Source: SCTD01 sp963781675 (GTDB lineage: Bacteria; Actinomycetota; Actinomycetes; Mycobacteriales; SCTD01). From it: a stretch of 64,000 nucleotides of DNA. The first letter of the stretch is position 1, and each line of letters opens with the position of its first letter. The notes beneath the pieces were generated by a model that saw only the letters and a list, made by a program, of their open reading frames with translations, was not told the origin of the DNA and ran no database searches. Positions 27,102 to 35,794 of this stretch are shown one piece after another. The DNA lies in NCBI GenBank assembly GCA_963781675.1, contig CAWAGF010000002.1, positions 186,001 through 250,000 of the forward strand, read 5' to 3'. The position numbers were made by a program, and so were the translations under genes.

Positions 27102-28504
27102 TCCTTGAGGAAGACGCCGAACAGGTCCTCGCCGGCCTCGCCGCGCACCACCGGGTCGTAGACGCGGGCGGCCCCGTCGACCAGGTCGAGCGGCGCGTGG
27201 AAGCCCTCGTCCGCGAGGCGCGCCTTGGTCGGGTGCGGCCGCTCGTCGGTGATCCAGCCGGTGTCGACGCTGGTCATGAGGATGCCGTCGGTCTCGAACA
27301 TCTCGCGGGCGCTGGTGCGCGTGAGCATGTTCAGCGCGGCCTTGGCCATGTTGGTGTGCGGGTGGCCCGGGCCCTTGTAGCCGCGGCCGAACTGCCCCTC
27401 CATCGCGCTGACGTTCACGACGTACGTGCGCCGCGCCGGTGACGCGGCGAGCGCCGGCCGCAGCCGGCTGACGAGCACGAACGGCGCGGTCACGTTGCAG
27501 AGCTGGACCTCGAGCATCTCCAGGGTGTCGACCTCGTGCACCTGCTGGGTCCAGCTGTTCACGGCGTCGAGATCAGGCACGAGACCGCCTGCGTCGATGG
27601 CGGTTCCCGCCGTGACGCGGTCCAGCGACGCCGAGCCGCTGGTCAGCGCGAGGGTGGTCAGGCTGTGCGCGTCGAAGGAGTGCTGCTCGGTCGCGGCGCC
27701 GACCAGCGGGACCGGCCCGTGGCCCAGTTCGAGCACCTGCGGCAGCGGACCGGACGGGAGCGGCACCGACTCGGCGGCGGCCAGCTGGGCGTAGGAGCCG
27801 GCGGTGCGGCGCACCGTCTGCGCGGCGTTGTTCACGAGCACGTCGAGCGGGCCCCTGGCGGCGACGCTGTCGGCGAGCGCGACGACCTGCGCCGGGTCGC
27901 GCAGGTCGATGCCCACGACAGTCAGGCGGTGCAGCCAGTCGGCGCTGTCCGGCATCGCGGTGAAGCGGCGCACCGCGTCGTGCGGGAAGCGCGTCGTGAG
28001 GGTGAGCTCCGCGCCGTCGCGCAGGAGCCGCAGCGCGATGTACATGCCGATCTTCGCGCGGCCGCCGGTGAGCAGCGCGCGGCGCCCGTGCAGGTCGGTG
28101 CGGGCCTCGCGCTTGCTGTGGTTCAGCTCGGCACAGGTCGGACAGAGCTGGTGGTAGAAGGCGTCGACCTCGCGGTAGCGCTGCTTGCACACGTAGCAGG
28201 ACCGCGCGTTGAGGAGCGTCCCGACGACCTTCGCGCCGGTGGCCTCGCCGATCGGCAGGCCGCGCGTCTCGTCGTCGATGCGTCCCGGCGCGGCCGTCGC
28301 GGTCGACGCGGTCACGGCGTTGTCGTTGGCGAGCACCGCCTCGCGCGCCTCGCGGCGGCGGCGGACCTTCACGCTCTTGTAGACGCCCGCGGTGGCCTCG
28401 CGGAGGCGGACCGCGTCCGGGTGGTCGGTCGGCAGGTCGTCGAGCTCCTGGAGGACCGCGAGCGCCGTGGCCAGGCGGTCGGGGTCGATGCCGGAGCTGC
28501 TCAT
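27080..28504 (-). CDS. Zinc-ribbon SDR oxidoreductase
   Basis: This 474-residue protein joins an N-terminal helical region, a four-cysteine zinc-ribbon-like module (C103, C106, C121, C124) and a short-chain dehydrogenase domain. The nucleotide-binding motif is TGGRAKIG (146-153) and NNAAQ follows. At the usual YxxxK position the sequence reads TNMAK, so the catalytic tyrosine is replaced by threonine while the lysine stays. It may be a non-classical SDR or a binding protein. I cannot name a substrate. Convergent with the serine hydrolase gene. Confidence 0.82.
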   Translation of the reverse strand: MSSSGIDPDRLATALAVLQELDDLPTDHPDAVRLREATAGVYKSVKVRRRREAREAVLANDNAVTASTATAAPGRIDDETRGLPIGEATGAKVVGTLLNARSCYVCKQRYREVDAFYHQLCPTCAELNHSKREARTDLHGRRALLTGGRAKIGMYIALRLLRDGAELTLTTRFPHDAVRRFTAMPDSADWLHRLTVVGIDLRDPAQVVALADSVAARGPLDVLVNNAAQTVRRTAGSYAQLAAAESVPLPSGPLPQVLELGHGPVPLVGAATEQHSFDAHSLTTLALTSGSASLDRVTAGTAIDAGGLVPDLDAVNSWTQQVHEVDTLEMLEVQLCNVTAPFVLVSRLRPALAASPARRTYVVNVSAMEGQFGRGYKGPGHPHTNMAKAALNMLTRTSAREMFETDGILMTSVDTGWITDERPHPTKARLADEGFHAPLDLVDGAARVYDPVVRGEAGEDLFGVFLKDYAPAAW

Positions 28505-28618
28505 GGGGTGCCGCGTCTGCCGTTCTCGGTGGCCGGATGTCCCCGTCCACGATAGGCGCGCCGGTCTGGTGCGGGCCGTGCTCCGGGCCGGACCCGCGGC
28601 GAAGTCCGACCGTTCGTA

Positions 28619-29629
28619 CTAGGCGGCCGCCGGCCGCACGTCGCCGCGCAGGTCGCCCACCAGGTCGCCGGTGGTGCCGGCACGGTGCGCGCGCCGGCCG
28701 GGGCCGAAGACGTAGGCGAGGAACAGCCCCTCGGCCACGACCCCGATGCCGACGCGGGCCCAGGTGGGCAGCGGCGACGGCGTCACGAACGCCTCGATCA
28801 CGCCGGACACCAGCAGCACCAGGGCGAGCCCCAGCGCACCGGCGACGAGCGAGCGGCCCTCCTCGGCGAGAGCCCGGGAGCGGGTGCGGCCGCCGGGGTC
28901 GACGACGGTCCAGCCGAGCTTGAGCCCGAGGCCGCACGCGACGAACACGGCGGTCAGCTCGAGCAGCCCGTGCGGGAGGATCAGCCCGAAGAACAGGCCG
29001 GTCCGGTCGTTGGCGGCCATCAACCCGCCGGCGATCCCGACGTTGAGCGCATTGCTGAACAGCACGTAGAGCACGGGGATCCCGAGCAGCACCCCGAACA
29101 GGATCGACTGCGCGGCGACGTAGGCGTTGTTGGTGAACACCCGCGCCGCGAAGTCCTGCGCCGGTGCCGAGCTGTAGTAGTCCTCGAAGTCCTCCTCCAC
29201 CAGCTGCTTCACGACCTCCGGCGGAGCGACCGCGAGCTGCGCCTCGGGGCTGGTCGCGATCCAGGTGCCGTACGCGACCGCGATGACGAGGAAGGCCGCG
29301 GTGGCGCCGAGCCACCACCACCGGGTGCGGTAGCAGATGGCCGGGAAGTCCCGGCGCAGGAAGCGGACGACGTCGCTCCACGACGCACGGCGGCCGCCGG
29401 CCACGACGCCGCGGGCGCGGGCCACGAGCGAGGACAGCCGACCGACGAGCGCCGGGTCGCGGCCGATGCTCTGCACGACCGACAGGTGCGTGGCGACGCG
29501 CTGGTAGAGGTCGACGAGCTCGTCGACCTCGCTCCCCGACAGCGAGCGGGGTCGGGACCCCTTGCGCAGCAAGTCCTCCAGCCGCGCCCACTCGCCGCGG
29601 TGAGCGGCGACGTACGCGTCGAGGTCCAC
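28619..29629 (-). CDS. Stage II sporulation protein M-family membrane protein
   Basis: A 336-residue protein with a cytoplasmic helical N-terminus (1-110) and about five to six membrane segments. The conserved SpoIIM motif is seen as LILPHGLLELTAVFVACGLG. In non-sporulating actinobacteria these proteins sit beside RDD, MoxR and DUF58 genes, as here, and are thought to act in the envelope rather than in sporulation. GTG 29629 starts 49 bp from the divergent RDD gene, so the two probably share a promoter region. Confidence 0.87.
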   Translation of the reverse strand: MDLDAYVAAHRGEWARLEDLLRKGSRPRSLSGSEVDELVDLYQRVATHLSVVQSIGRDPALVGRLSSLVARARGVVAGGRRASWSDVVRFLRRDFPAICYRTRWWWLGATAAFLVIAVAYGTWIATSPEAQLAVAPPEVVKQLVEEDFEDYYSSAPAQDFAARVFTNNAYVAAQSILFGVLLGIPVLYVLFSNALNVGIAGGLMAANDRTGLFFGLILPHGLLELTAVFVACGLGLKLGWTVVDPGGRTRSRALAEEGRSLVAGALGLALVLLVSGVIEAFVTPSPLPTWARVGIGVVAEGLFLAYVFGPGRRAHRAGTTGDLVGDLRGDVRPAAA

Positions 29630-29678
29630 GAGGGCAGACTAGGTGCGCGGGCCGCACGGGGCCGCTCGAGGAGGTCCG

Positions 29679-30518
29679 GTGTCCCAGCTGGTGACGGGCG
29701 AGGCCGTCGCGCTCGACCTGCAGCCGGCCGCGCTGCCGTCGCGCCTGGTGGCCGCGGCCGTCGACGCCCTGGGCCAGGCGGTCGTCCTGCTCGTCGCCGG
29801 CGGCCTCGCGACCGCAGCCTCCCTCGAGCTCAGCGACGCGGCCGGGCAGGCGCTCGGGATCGTGCTGCTGGTGCTCGTGCTGATCGTCTACCCGGTGACG
29901 TTCGAGACGCTGCTGCGCGGCCGCACCCCCGGTAAGGCCGCCATGGGCCTGCGGGTGGTGCGCGACGACGGCGGTCCCGTCGGTTTCCGGCAGTCGCTCG
30001 CGCGCGGCCTGGCCGGCGCGTTCCTGGAGCGCCCGGGCATCTCGCTGTTCTTCGCCGGCGTCCTCACCTCCCTGCTCAACCCGCAGGGAAAGCGGCTCGG
30101 CGACCTGCTCGCCGGCACGGTCGTCGTGCGCGAGCGCGTCGCCGTGCGCGGCGGGACGGTCGCGCAGATGCCGCCGGCGCTGGCCGGCTGGGCGGCGCAG
30201 CTCGACCTGTCCGGGCTCGGCACCGACCTCGCGCTGTCGGTGCGGCAGTTCGTGTCGCGCGCCGACGAGCTGACGCCTGCGGCGCGGGAGGAGCTCGGCG
30301 GACGGCTGGTCGGCGCGATGACCGCGGCGGTCGGTCCGGCCCCTGAGGGCACGCCCGGCTGGGCCGTGCTGTCCGCGGTGCTCGCCGAGCGCCGGCGGCG
30401 CGCGGAGCTGCGCCTGGCCCCTCGACCGCAGGCGGCACCACCCCCGGCCGTCGCTCCCGCTCCCCCGTCGCCCCCGCAGGAGCCGCCGGCAGCGGGTGGG
30501 TTCGTCGCACCCTTCTAG
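29679..30518 (+). CDS. RDD-family membrane protein
   Basis: A 279-residue protein with an RDD domain (about 12-150): RLVAAAVDALGQ carries the R and D of the name, TPGKAAMGLRVV follows the second segment and GKRLGDLLAGTVVV ends the domain. The C-terminal half is soluble, helical and Pro-rich at the end. The family contains membrane proteins of unknown transport role. GTG 29679 is preceded by GAGGAGG. Its stop shares a CTAG with the stop of the convergent lipase gene. Confidence 0.88.
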   Translation: MSQLVTGEAVALDLQPAALPSRLVAAAVDALGQAVVLLVAGGLATAASLELSDAAGQALGIVLLVLVLIVYPVTFETLLRGRTPGKAAMGLRVVRDDGGPVGFRQSLARGLAGAFLERPGISLFFAGVLTSLLNPQGKRLGDLLAGTVVVRERVAVRGGTVAQMPPALAGWAAQLDLSGLGTDLALSVRQFVSRADELTPAAREELGGRLVGAMTAAVGPAPEGTPGWAVLSAVLAERRRRAELRLAPRPQAAPPPAVAPAPPSPPQEPPAAGGFVAPF

Positions 30519-31433
30519 CGGCGCAGAGTGCCTGCTGCCTCGAGGAACCCGCGGTAGTCGGCCACGATCGCCGGGTCCAGCCGCAGGTCGTTGTGGTAGG
30601 TCGCGGGGTACTCCCGGTTGTCCGCGCCTTCGAGCCGCGGCGACTGCGCGTAGGTCGGGCCGGCGAAGGCCGGATCGCCCGCGCCGCTGCCGTCGTAGAC
30701 CGTCATCCACCGCGCCGGGCCGTACGTCTCGCCCGCGGCGTTGAGCCGCTCCAGCCACGGCGTCGCCGCCGCGATCTCGTCGCAGGACACGACGTTGCCC
30801 TCCGAGCCCGGCGGGCAGAACGACGTCCCGTGGTTGGCGCCGGCGATGCCGACGAAGGCCACCAGGTCCCTGCGCAGCTCGGGGTGCACGCGCAGCACCT
30901 CGCGGGCCAGCGTCACACCGAGCGAGTGCCCGACGAGCATGAAGCGCGAGCTGCCGGTGTACCTCCGCACCGTGCGCAGGAAGGCGTAGAGGTCCGCGAC
31001 GTTGACGTCGTCCTCGGTGACGTAGGTGGTGGCGTCCTTGCCCATCGCGCTGTGCTCGGCGTCGCGCTCCGGGTTCGTGCGGGTCAGCGCCGTGCCGTTG
31101 CTGCCGCCGAGCCCGTTGTACGACAGCGCCCACAGCTCCTGGTCCGACCAGCCGGCCGCCCGGAAGTCGTCGCGGACGGGGTACCAGTCGGCGGCGTCGA
31201 CGTTGTTGCCGTGCACGAAGACGACCGGCACGTGCCGGAGCGGCGCGCCCTTGCGCACGCCGCCGAAGCCGCCGACGCGCCAACCCCACTCGGCGTCCAC
31301 GACGGCGGGCACGTCCGGCGCGAAGTGCACCGCCGCAGGCCCTTGCGGGCGCGTGCGCGGCCGGCTTGTCGTCCGCGACCGCCGTGCCGGCCAGCAGGCC
31401 GACCAGGGCGAGCGCGAGGCCGAGCCGTCTCAC
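30515..31433 (-). CDS. Secreted lipase/alpha-beta hydrolase, frame broken
   Basis: GTG 31433 (overlapping the acyl-CoA ligase stop) opens a clear signal peptide, VRRLGLALALVGLLAGTAVA. Near 31335 one extra base shifts the frame, and the mature part continues with VPVVFVHGNNVDAADW (oxyanion region), the nucleophile elbow LVGHSLGVTL, and GANHG. The total is about 305 residues, like secreted bacterial triacylglycerol lipases. It closes the Liv-transporter operon, so its product probably liberates substrates outside the cell for uptake by that transporter (inference). Confidence 0.8.
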
Positions 31434-33037
31434 GGCAGCACCCGGTCGGCGAGCTGCGCGCGGATCGCCTTCTTGTCGTACTTCCCGACGCTGGTCTTGG
31501 GGACCTCGTCCACGACGACCAGCGCGTCCGGCAGCCACCACTTCGCGACCCGGCCGGTGAGGAAGGCGTGCAGCTCGTCGAGCTCCAGCGACGCGTCGTC
31601 GCACAGGGCCACCACCACCGCCGGCCGCTCGTCCCACCGCTGCGACGGGATCCCGACGACGGCTGCCTCGCGCACCGCGGGGTGCGCCAGCACGGCGCCC
31701 TCCAGCTCCACCGAGCTGATCCACTCGCCGCCGGACTTCACGAGGTCCTTGCTGCGGTCGACGATCCGGAAGTAGCCGTCGCGCTCCATGGTGGCCATGT
31801 CGCCGGTGCGCAGCCACCCGTCGCGGAACTTGTCGGCGCCGCCGCCCCAGTAGTCGGTGCACACCCAGGGGCCGCGGCACTCCAGCTCGCCGACGCTCTC
31901 GCCGTCCCACGGCAGCTCCTGGCCGTCCTCGCCGACGATGCGCGCCTCGAGCCCGGCGAACACCGTGCCGGTCATCGCCCGCACGGCCCTCAGCTCCTCG
32001 GCGCCCAGGCCGCGGTGCCGGCGACGCGGGCGGGAAGCGGCGGCGACCGGTGAGGTCTCGGTCATCCCCCAGATCTGCAGGATCTCGATGCCGAGCGCGT
32101 CGTAGGCCTCCAGCAGCGCGGGCGGCGTCGCCGAGCCGCCGACGCCCAGGACGCGCAGCGACGACAGGTCGGCCGTCCCGGCCTGCGCGATCGGCAGCAG
32201 CCCGGTCCAGATGGTCGGCACGCCCGCCGCCCAGGTCACCCGCTCGGTCTCGATGACGCGCGCCAGGTTGGCCGGCGAGGTGTCCGCGCCGGCGAGGACG
32301 AGGTCGGCGCCGGTGAAGGGCGCGGCGTACGGCAGCCCCCAGCCGCAGGCGTGGAACAGCGGCACCACCGGTAGCACGCGCTCGGCCTCGGACAGCGCGA
32401 GCGCGTCGACCATGCAGGCGGCCATGGCGTGCAGGTAGGTCGAGCGGTGGCTGTAGACGACGGCCTTGGGCATGCCGGTGGTGCCCGAGGTGTGGCACAT
32501 CCCGCAGGCGTCGTCCTCGGCGAGCTCCGGCAGCGCGTCCAGCGCGGTCGGCGCCGCCTCGGCAAGAAGCCCCTCGCCGTCGAGGATCCCGGGGATGCCG
32601 GCGGCCTCGCCCTTGCCGAGCCGGACCCACGTGCGCACCGACGGCATCCGGTCCACGAGGGGCCCGAGGCGGCCGACGAGGTCGTCGTCGACGAACAGCA
32701 CCGTGTCGCCGGCGTCCGCGACCACGTGCTCCAGCTGGTCGTCGTGCAGGCGGATGTTCACCATGTGCAGCACGGCCCCCGCGAGAGGCACGGCGTAGTA
32801 GAGCTCGACGTGCCGGCTGCTGTTGTTGGCGAAGGTCGCCACCCGGTCGCCCGGCTGCACGCCGAGGTCGCGCAGCACCGTCACCAGGCGCAGCACCCGC
32901 TCGGCCAGCTCGCCGTACGTCGTGCGCGTCGAGCCGCCGGGCAGCGCGTCGACGACCTCCGCGTCGGCGTGCACGGTCCGCAGCCGGTCGAAGATCGCCC
33001 GCACCGTCAGCGGCTGGGCGCCCATCAGCCCCTTCAC
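31430..33037 (-). CDS. Acyl-CoA ligase (FadD-type AMP-binding enzyme)
   Basis: This 535-residue ANL-superfamily enzyme activates a carboxylic acid to its CoA thioester with ATP. The P-loop is CHTSGTTGMPKAV; A5 is IWGMTETSPVA, A7 is WLRTGDMATM, A8 DRSKDLVKSGGEWIS, and the catalytic lysine motif near the end is KTSVGKYDKKAIR. Overall it matches medium/long-chain fatty-acid CoA ligases. GTG 33037 is set by GAGGAGG and overlaps the PucR stop. It is coupled to the transporter, hydrolase and lipase genes, implying that the imported compound is an acid or becomes one. Confidence 0.92.
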   Translation of the reverse strand: MKGLMGAQPLTVRAIFDRLRTVHADAEVVDALPGGSTRTTYGELAERVLRLVTVLRDLGVQPGDRVATFANNSSRHVELYYAVPLAGAVLHMVNIRLHDDQLEHVVADAGDTVLFVDDDLVGRLGPLVDRMPSVRTWVRLGKGEAAGIPGILDGEGLLAEAAPTALDALPELAEDDACGMCHTSGTTGMPKAVVYSHRSTYLHAMAACMVDALALSEAERVLPVVPLFHACGWGLPYAAPFTGADLVLAGADTSPANLARVIETERVTWAAGVPTIWTGLLPIAQAGTADLSSLRVLGVGGSATPPALLEAYDALGIEILQIWGMTETSPVAAASRPRRRHRGLGAEELRAVRAMTGTVFAGLEARIVGEDGQELPWDGESVGELECRGPWVCTDYWGGGADKFRDGWLRTGDMATMERDGYFRIVDRSKDLVKSGGEWISSVELEGAVLAHPAVREAAVVGIPSQRWDERPAVVVALCDDASLELDELHAFLTGRVAKWWLPDALVVVDEVPKTSVGKYDKKAIRAQLADRVLP

Positions 33038-34203
33038 GGGAGCACCTCCTCGGGCAGGCCCAGCCCGAGGACGAGCAGCGCGCTGTCGCGCGGCACGCGC
33101 GGGTCGAGCCCGGTCAGCTCCTTCACGCGGCCGAGCCGGTAGCCGACGGTGTTCGGGTGCACGTGCTCGCGCCGGGCCGTCTCCGGCACGGAGCCGGTGG
33201 ACAGGTAGACGCGCAGCGTGCCCACGATCGCGCTGCCGGGGTCGCGGGCGGCGAGCACGTCCGCGACGCGGCGGCGCAGCGCGTCGGCCACCCGCTCGTT
33301 GCCGAGCAGCAGCTGCTCGACGAGCAGGTCGTCCGGCCCGTACGCCCCCTCGGTGCGGCCCTCGGCCAGCGCCGTGACGAGGAGCTGCTCGACCGACCGC
33401 ACCTCCTCCAGCAGGTCGACGCCGCAGGAGGCGGGACGTCCCCACGCGGCGAGCACGCCGGAGCGAGCGGGCGGGGCGTCGAGCCGGTGCGGCACGAGCA
33501 GCAGCACGCGCTCCCCCCGGTGGCCGCCGAGCGTGCCGGTGGGGGCGGCGGCGAGCAGCGCGTCGATGCCGGCCGCGACACCGGCGCCGGCCAGCAGCAC
33601 GGGGACGTAGAACGGGGCCAGCAGCGTCGAGAAGCGCAGCGAGACCGCGGCGACCTCCCCGGGCGTCGTCGCGGTCAGCAGCGCCTCGACCAGCTCGCGG
33701 CGCCGCGCGTCCAGGTCGCGCAGCCGGTCGTGGCTGGCGGCGAGGTAGGCGCGGGCCATGGCGCTGGAGGTGCGGTCGACGACGTCGATCCACCGCGCGC
33801 CGAGGTCCGCGAGCAGCAGCTCCTCGCCGGGGGGCACGGCGGCGCACAGCGCGGTCCACGCCTCACGGCCACCGACGCGGAAGGCGTGCAGCACGGACTC
33901 GAGCGGCAGCCCGAGGCGCAGCCGCTCGCGGCCGCTGTCCTCGAAGACGCGCAGCTCGTCACCGGTGAGGGCGCGCTCGCTGACGACGCAGTCGAGGAAG
34001 GTCGTCACGAGGCGGCGGGACGTGGGCAGGACCACCGCGGCCATCTCGCCGTCGCTCATCGCGGCGTACTCGGGGATGTCCTGCCGGTAGGCCTCGCCCA
34101 TGCGGGCGGCGAGCGCGTCGACGTCGGCCAGCACCCGCTCCGCCAGCGCCGCGACGCCGCCCGAGGGGACGGCGCGCAGTGCTGCCCGGTCGGACCGCGT
34201 CAC
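33034..34203 (-). CDS. PucR/CdaR-type transcriptional regulator
   Basis: About 389 residues. An N-terminal helical region and a GGDEF-like central domain lead to a C-terminal HTH_30 domain with VPETARREHVHPNTVGYRLGR in two pieces (about 330-375). GTG at 34203 overlaps the hydrolase stop (GTGA). Because the hydrolase is frameshifted, a naive reading fuses the two into one 656-residue protein; I reject that fusion. PucR regulators usually activate neighbouring catabolic genes in response to the pathway substrate, so this is the likely regulator of the operon. Confidence 0.85.
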   Translation of the reverse strand: MTRSDRAALRAVPSGGVAALAERVLADVDALAARMGEAYRQDIPEYAAMSDGEMAAVVLPTSRRLVTTFLDCVVSERALTGDELRVFEDSGRERLRLGLPLESVLHAFRVGGREAWTALCAAVPPGEELLLADLGARWIDVVDRTSSAMARAYLAASHDRLRDLDARRRELVEALLTATTPGEVAAVSLRFSTLLAPFYVPVLLAGAGVAAGIDALLAAAPTGTLGGHRGERVLLLVPHRLDAPPARSGVLAAWGRPASCGVDLLEEVRSVEQLLVTALAEGRTEGAYGPDDLLVEQLLLGNERVADALRRRVADVLAARDPGSAIVGTLRVYLSTGSVPETARREHVHPNTVGYRLGRVKELTGLDPRVPRDSALLVLGLGLPEEVLP

Positions 34204-35004
34204 CGGGTGCGGCCGAGCCAGTCGAGCAGCACCTTCTCGACGTGCTCGGGCTGGTCGGTCATGAGGACGTGGTTGGCGTCCGGGACCATCACCAGCTCGG
34301 CGCCCGGGATGCGCTCGGCGAGGATGCGCCCGTTGTCCGGCGGGACCAGCGCATCGCCGTCGCCGTGCAGCGACCAGCGTCGGGACGGTCACGCCGGGCA
34401 GGTCGTCGTACCGCGACCACGGCAGCGTGCCCTGCACCTGCGCGGTGTAGCCGGCCAGCGAGCAGGCCAGCGGGAAGCGGACGGCCCAGTCCTCCTCGAT
34501 CCGCTCCCGCGGCGTCGCCGGCGCGTAGTTGTAGGGGATCGACGCCTCCGCCGCCTCCTGCGGGGTCATGTCCGCGCGCCCGCTCGTGACCAGCTTGAGC
34601 GCCTCCGGGTTGAGCACGGCGTGCGCGATCCCCGGGTGGGTGGCGACCAGGCACAGCGACGTGACCCGCTCCGGCGCGGCGATCGCGATCTCCTGGGCCA
34701 TCAGCCCGCCCATGCTGATGCCGACGACGTGGGCGCGGTCCACGCCGGCCTCGTCCAGCACCGCGAGGCAGTCCGCCGCCATCGTGGGGACGGTGTACGG
34801 CGCGCCGGGGACGTCACCGGTCAGGCCGGCGCCGCGGTTGTCGACGCGGAGGACGCGGTAGCGCTCGGCGAGGCCGGGCACCAGCCGGAACCACATCGCG
34901 GCCGGGTAGGCCAGGCCCATCACGAGCAGGACGGCGGGCCGGTCGTCGGCGCCGTCGCTGGACCAGGCGATCGAGGCTCCGTCGGGACGCTCAACGGTCG
35001 GCAC
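34200..35004 (-). CDS. Alpha/beta hydrolase, frame broken
   Basis: From GTG 35004 the protein has PAVLLVMGLAYP, VDNRGAGLT and the nucleophile elbow GISMGG. Near 34373 one extra base shifts the frame; the intact continuation reads HGDGDALVPPDN (catalytic Asp region) and DANHVLMTDQPE (catalytic His), stopping at 34200, giving about 267 residues. No signal peptide, so a cytoplasmic esterase or C-C hydrolase acting on imported substrate is likely. Its start lies inside the 3' end of livF (14-bp overlap). Confidence 0.82.
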
Positions 35005-35794
35005 GGCTGCTGCCCTTCTGCGCGGGGATGGTCTGGCGGGCGGCGAGCGCCTGCCCGGTGGCGGCCTGCAGCACCTTGCCGATGCCGAGGTGCGTGGCGA
35101 GGGTCTCGTCGTCGAGCTCGTCGACGGGCGAGGAGTGCACGACGGTGCCGGTCTGCAGGAGGTGCGCGGTGTCGACGAGGGACAGGCCGAAGGCGATGTT
35201 CTGCTCGACGAGCACCATCGTGACGCCGGTCTCGGCGACCGTCTGCAGCACCTCGTTCAGCTCGAGCTGGGCGACCGGGGACAGCCCCGCGCTCGGCTCG
35301 TCGACCAGGATCAGCGACGGCTCGTTGACCAGCGCGCGGCCGACCGACAGCGACGCCTGCTGGCCGCCGGACATGGTGCCGGCGAGCTGGGTGCGCCGGT
35401 CGCGCAGCACCGGGAAGCGCGAGAACACGCTCTCCAGCGCGGCGGCGTAGCGGCCCTTGTCCTTGCGCCGCAGGGTGTACGCGCCGAGGCGGAGGTTCTC
35501 CTCGACGGTGAGCTGCGGGAAGACCTGACGGCCCTGCGGGACGTGGCCCATGCCGAGCGCGACGCGCTTCTCCGGTGACAGGCCGGTGATGTCCTGCCCG
35601 TCGAGCAGGATGCGCCCGCTGCGCGCGGGGACCGCGCCGGCGATCGTCTTCATGGTGACGCTCTTGCCGGCGCCGTTGAGGCCGAAGACGCCGGCGATGC
35701 TCCCGCGCGGGACCTCGAAGGAGATGCCGTGCAGGACGGTCGTCGCGCCGAACCCGGCGGTCACGTCCTCGACGACGAGCAGGGGCTCGGTCAT
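34991..35794 (-). CDS. Liv-type ABC transporter ATPase (LivF-like)
   Basis: A 267-residue ABC ATPase: Walker A GLNGAGKS, Q-loop, signature MSGGQQ, Walker B LILVDEPSAGLSP, H-loop LVEQN. The SGLSP/LVEQNI pattern is that of LivF, one of the two ATPases in branched-chain-amino-acid-type (HAAT) importers. An unusual C-terminal extension (last 30 residues, QALAARQTIPAQKGSS) follows the family end. ATG overlaps the fused LivM-LivG stop (ATGA). Confidence 0.92.
   Translation of the reverse strand: MTEPLLVVEDVTAGFGATTVLHGISFEVPRGSIAGVFGLNGAGKSVTMKTIAGAVPARSGRILLDGQDITGLSPEKRVALGMGHVPQGRQVFPQLTVEENLRLGAYTLRRKDKGRYAAALESVFSRFPVLRDRRTQLAGTMSGGQQASLSVGRALVNEPSLILVDEPSAGLSPVAQLELNEVLQTVAETGVTMVLVEQNIAFGLSLVDTAHLLQTGTVVHSSPVDELDDETLATHLGIGKVLQAATGQALAARQTIPAQKGSSRADR

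Noticed and set aside
28619..29629. Evidence for endospore formation from a SpoIIM homologue
   Set aside because: SpoIIM-family proteins are widespread in non-sporulating actinobacteria next to RDD/MoxR genes, and no other sporulation gene is present.
27573..32630. A 1685-codon open frame on the minus strand
   Set aside because: It runs through the SDR, SpoIIM and RDD regions out of frame, is extremely Arg/Ala/Pro-rich and has no domain. It is a GC-bias shadow; only short parts (lipase signal peptide) coincide with real coding sequence.
33034..35004. A 656-residue hydrolase-PucR fusion protein
   Set aside because: The hydrolase's catalytic C-terminus is intact in the neighbouring frame and ends in a GTGA overlap with a good PucR start, so the fusion is a frameshift artefact.
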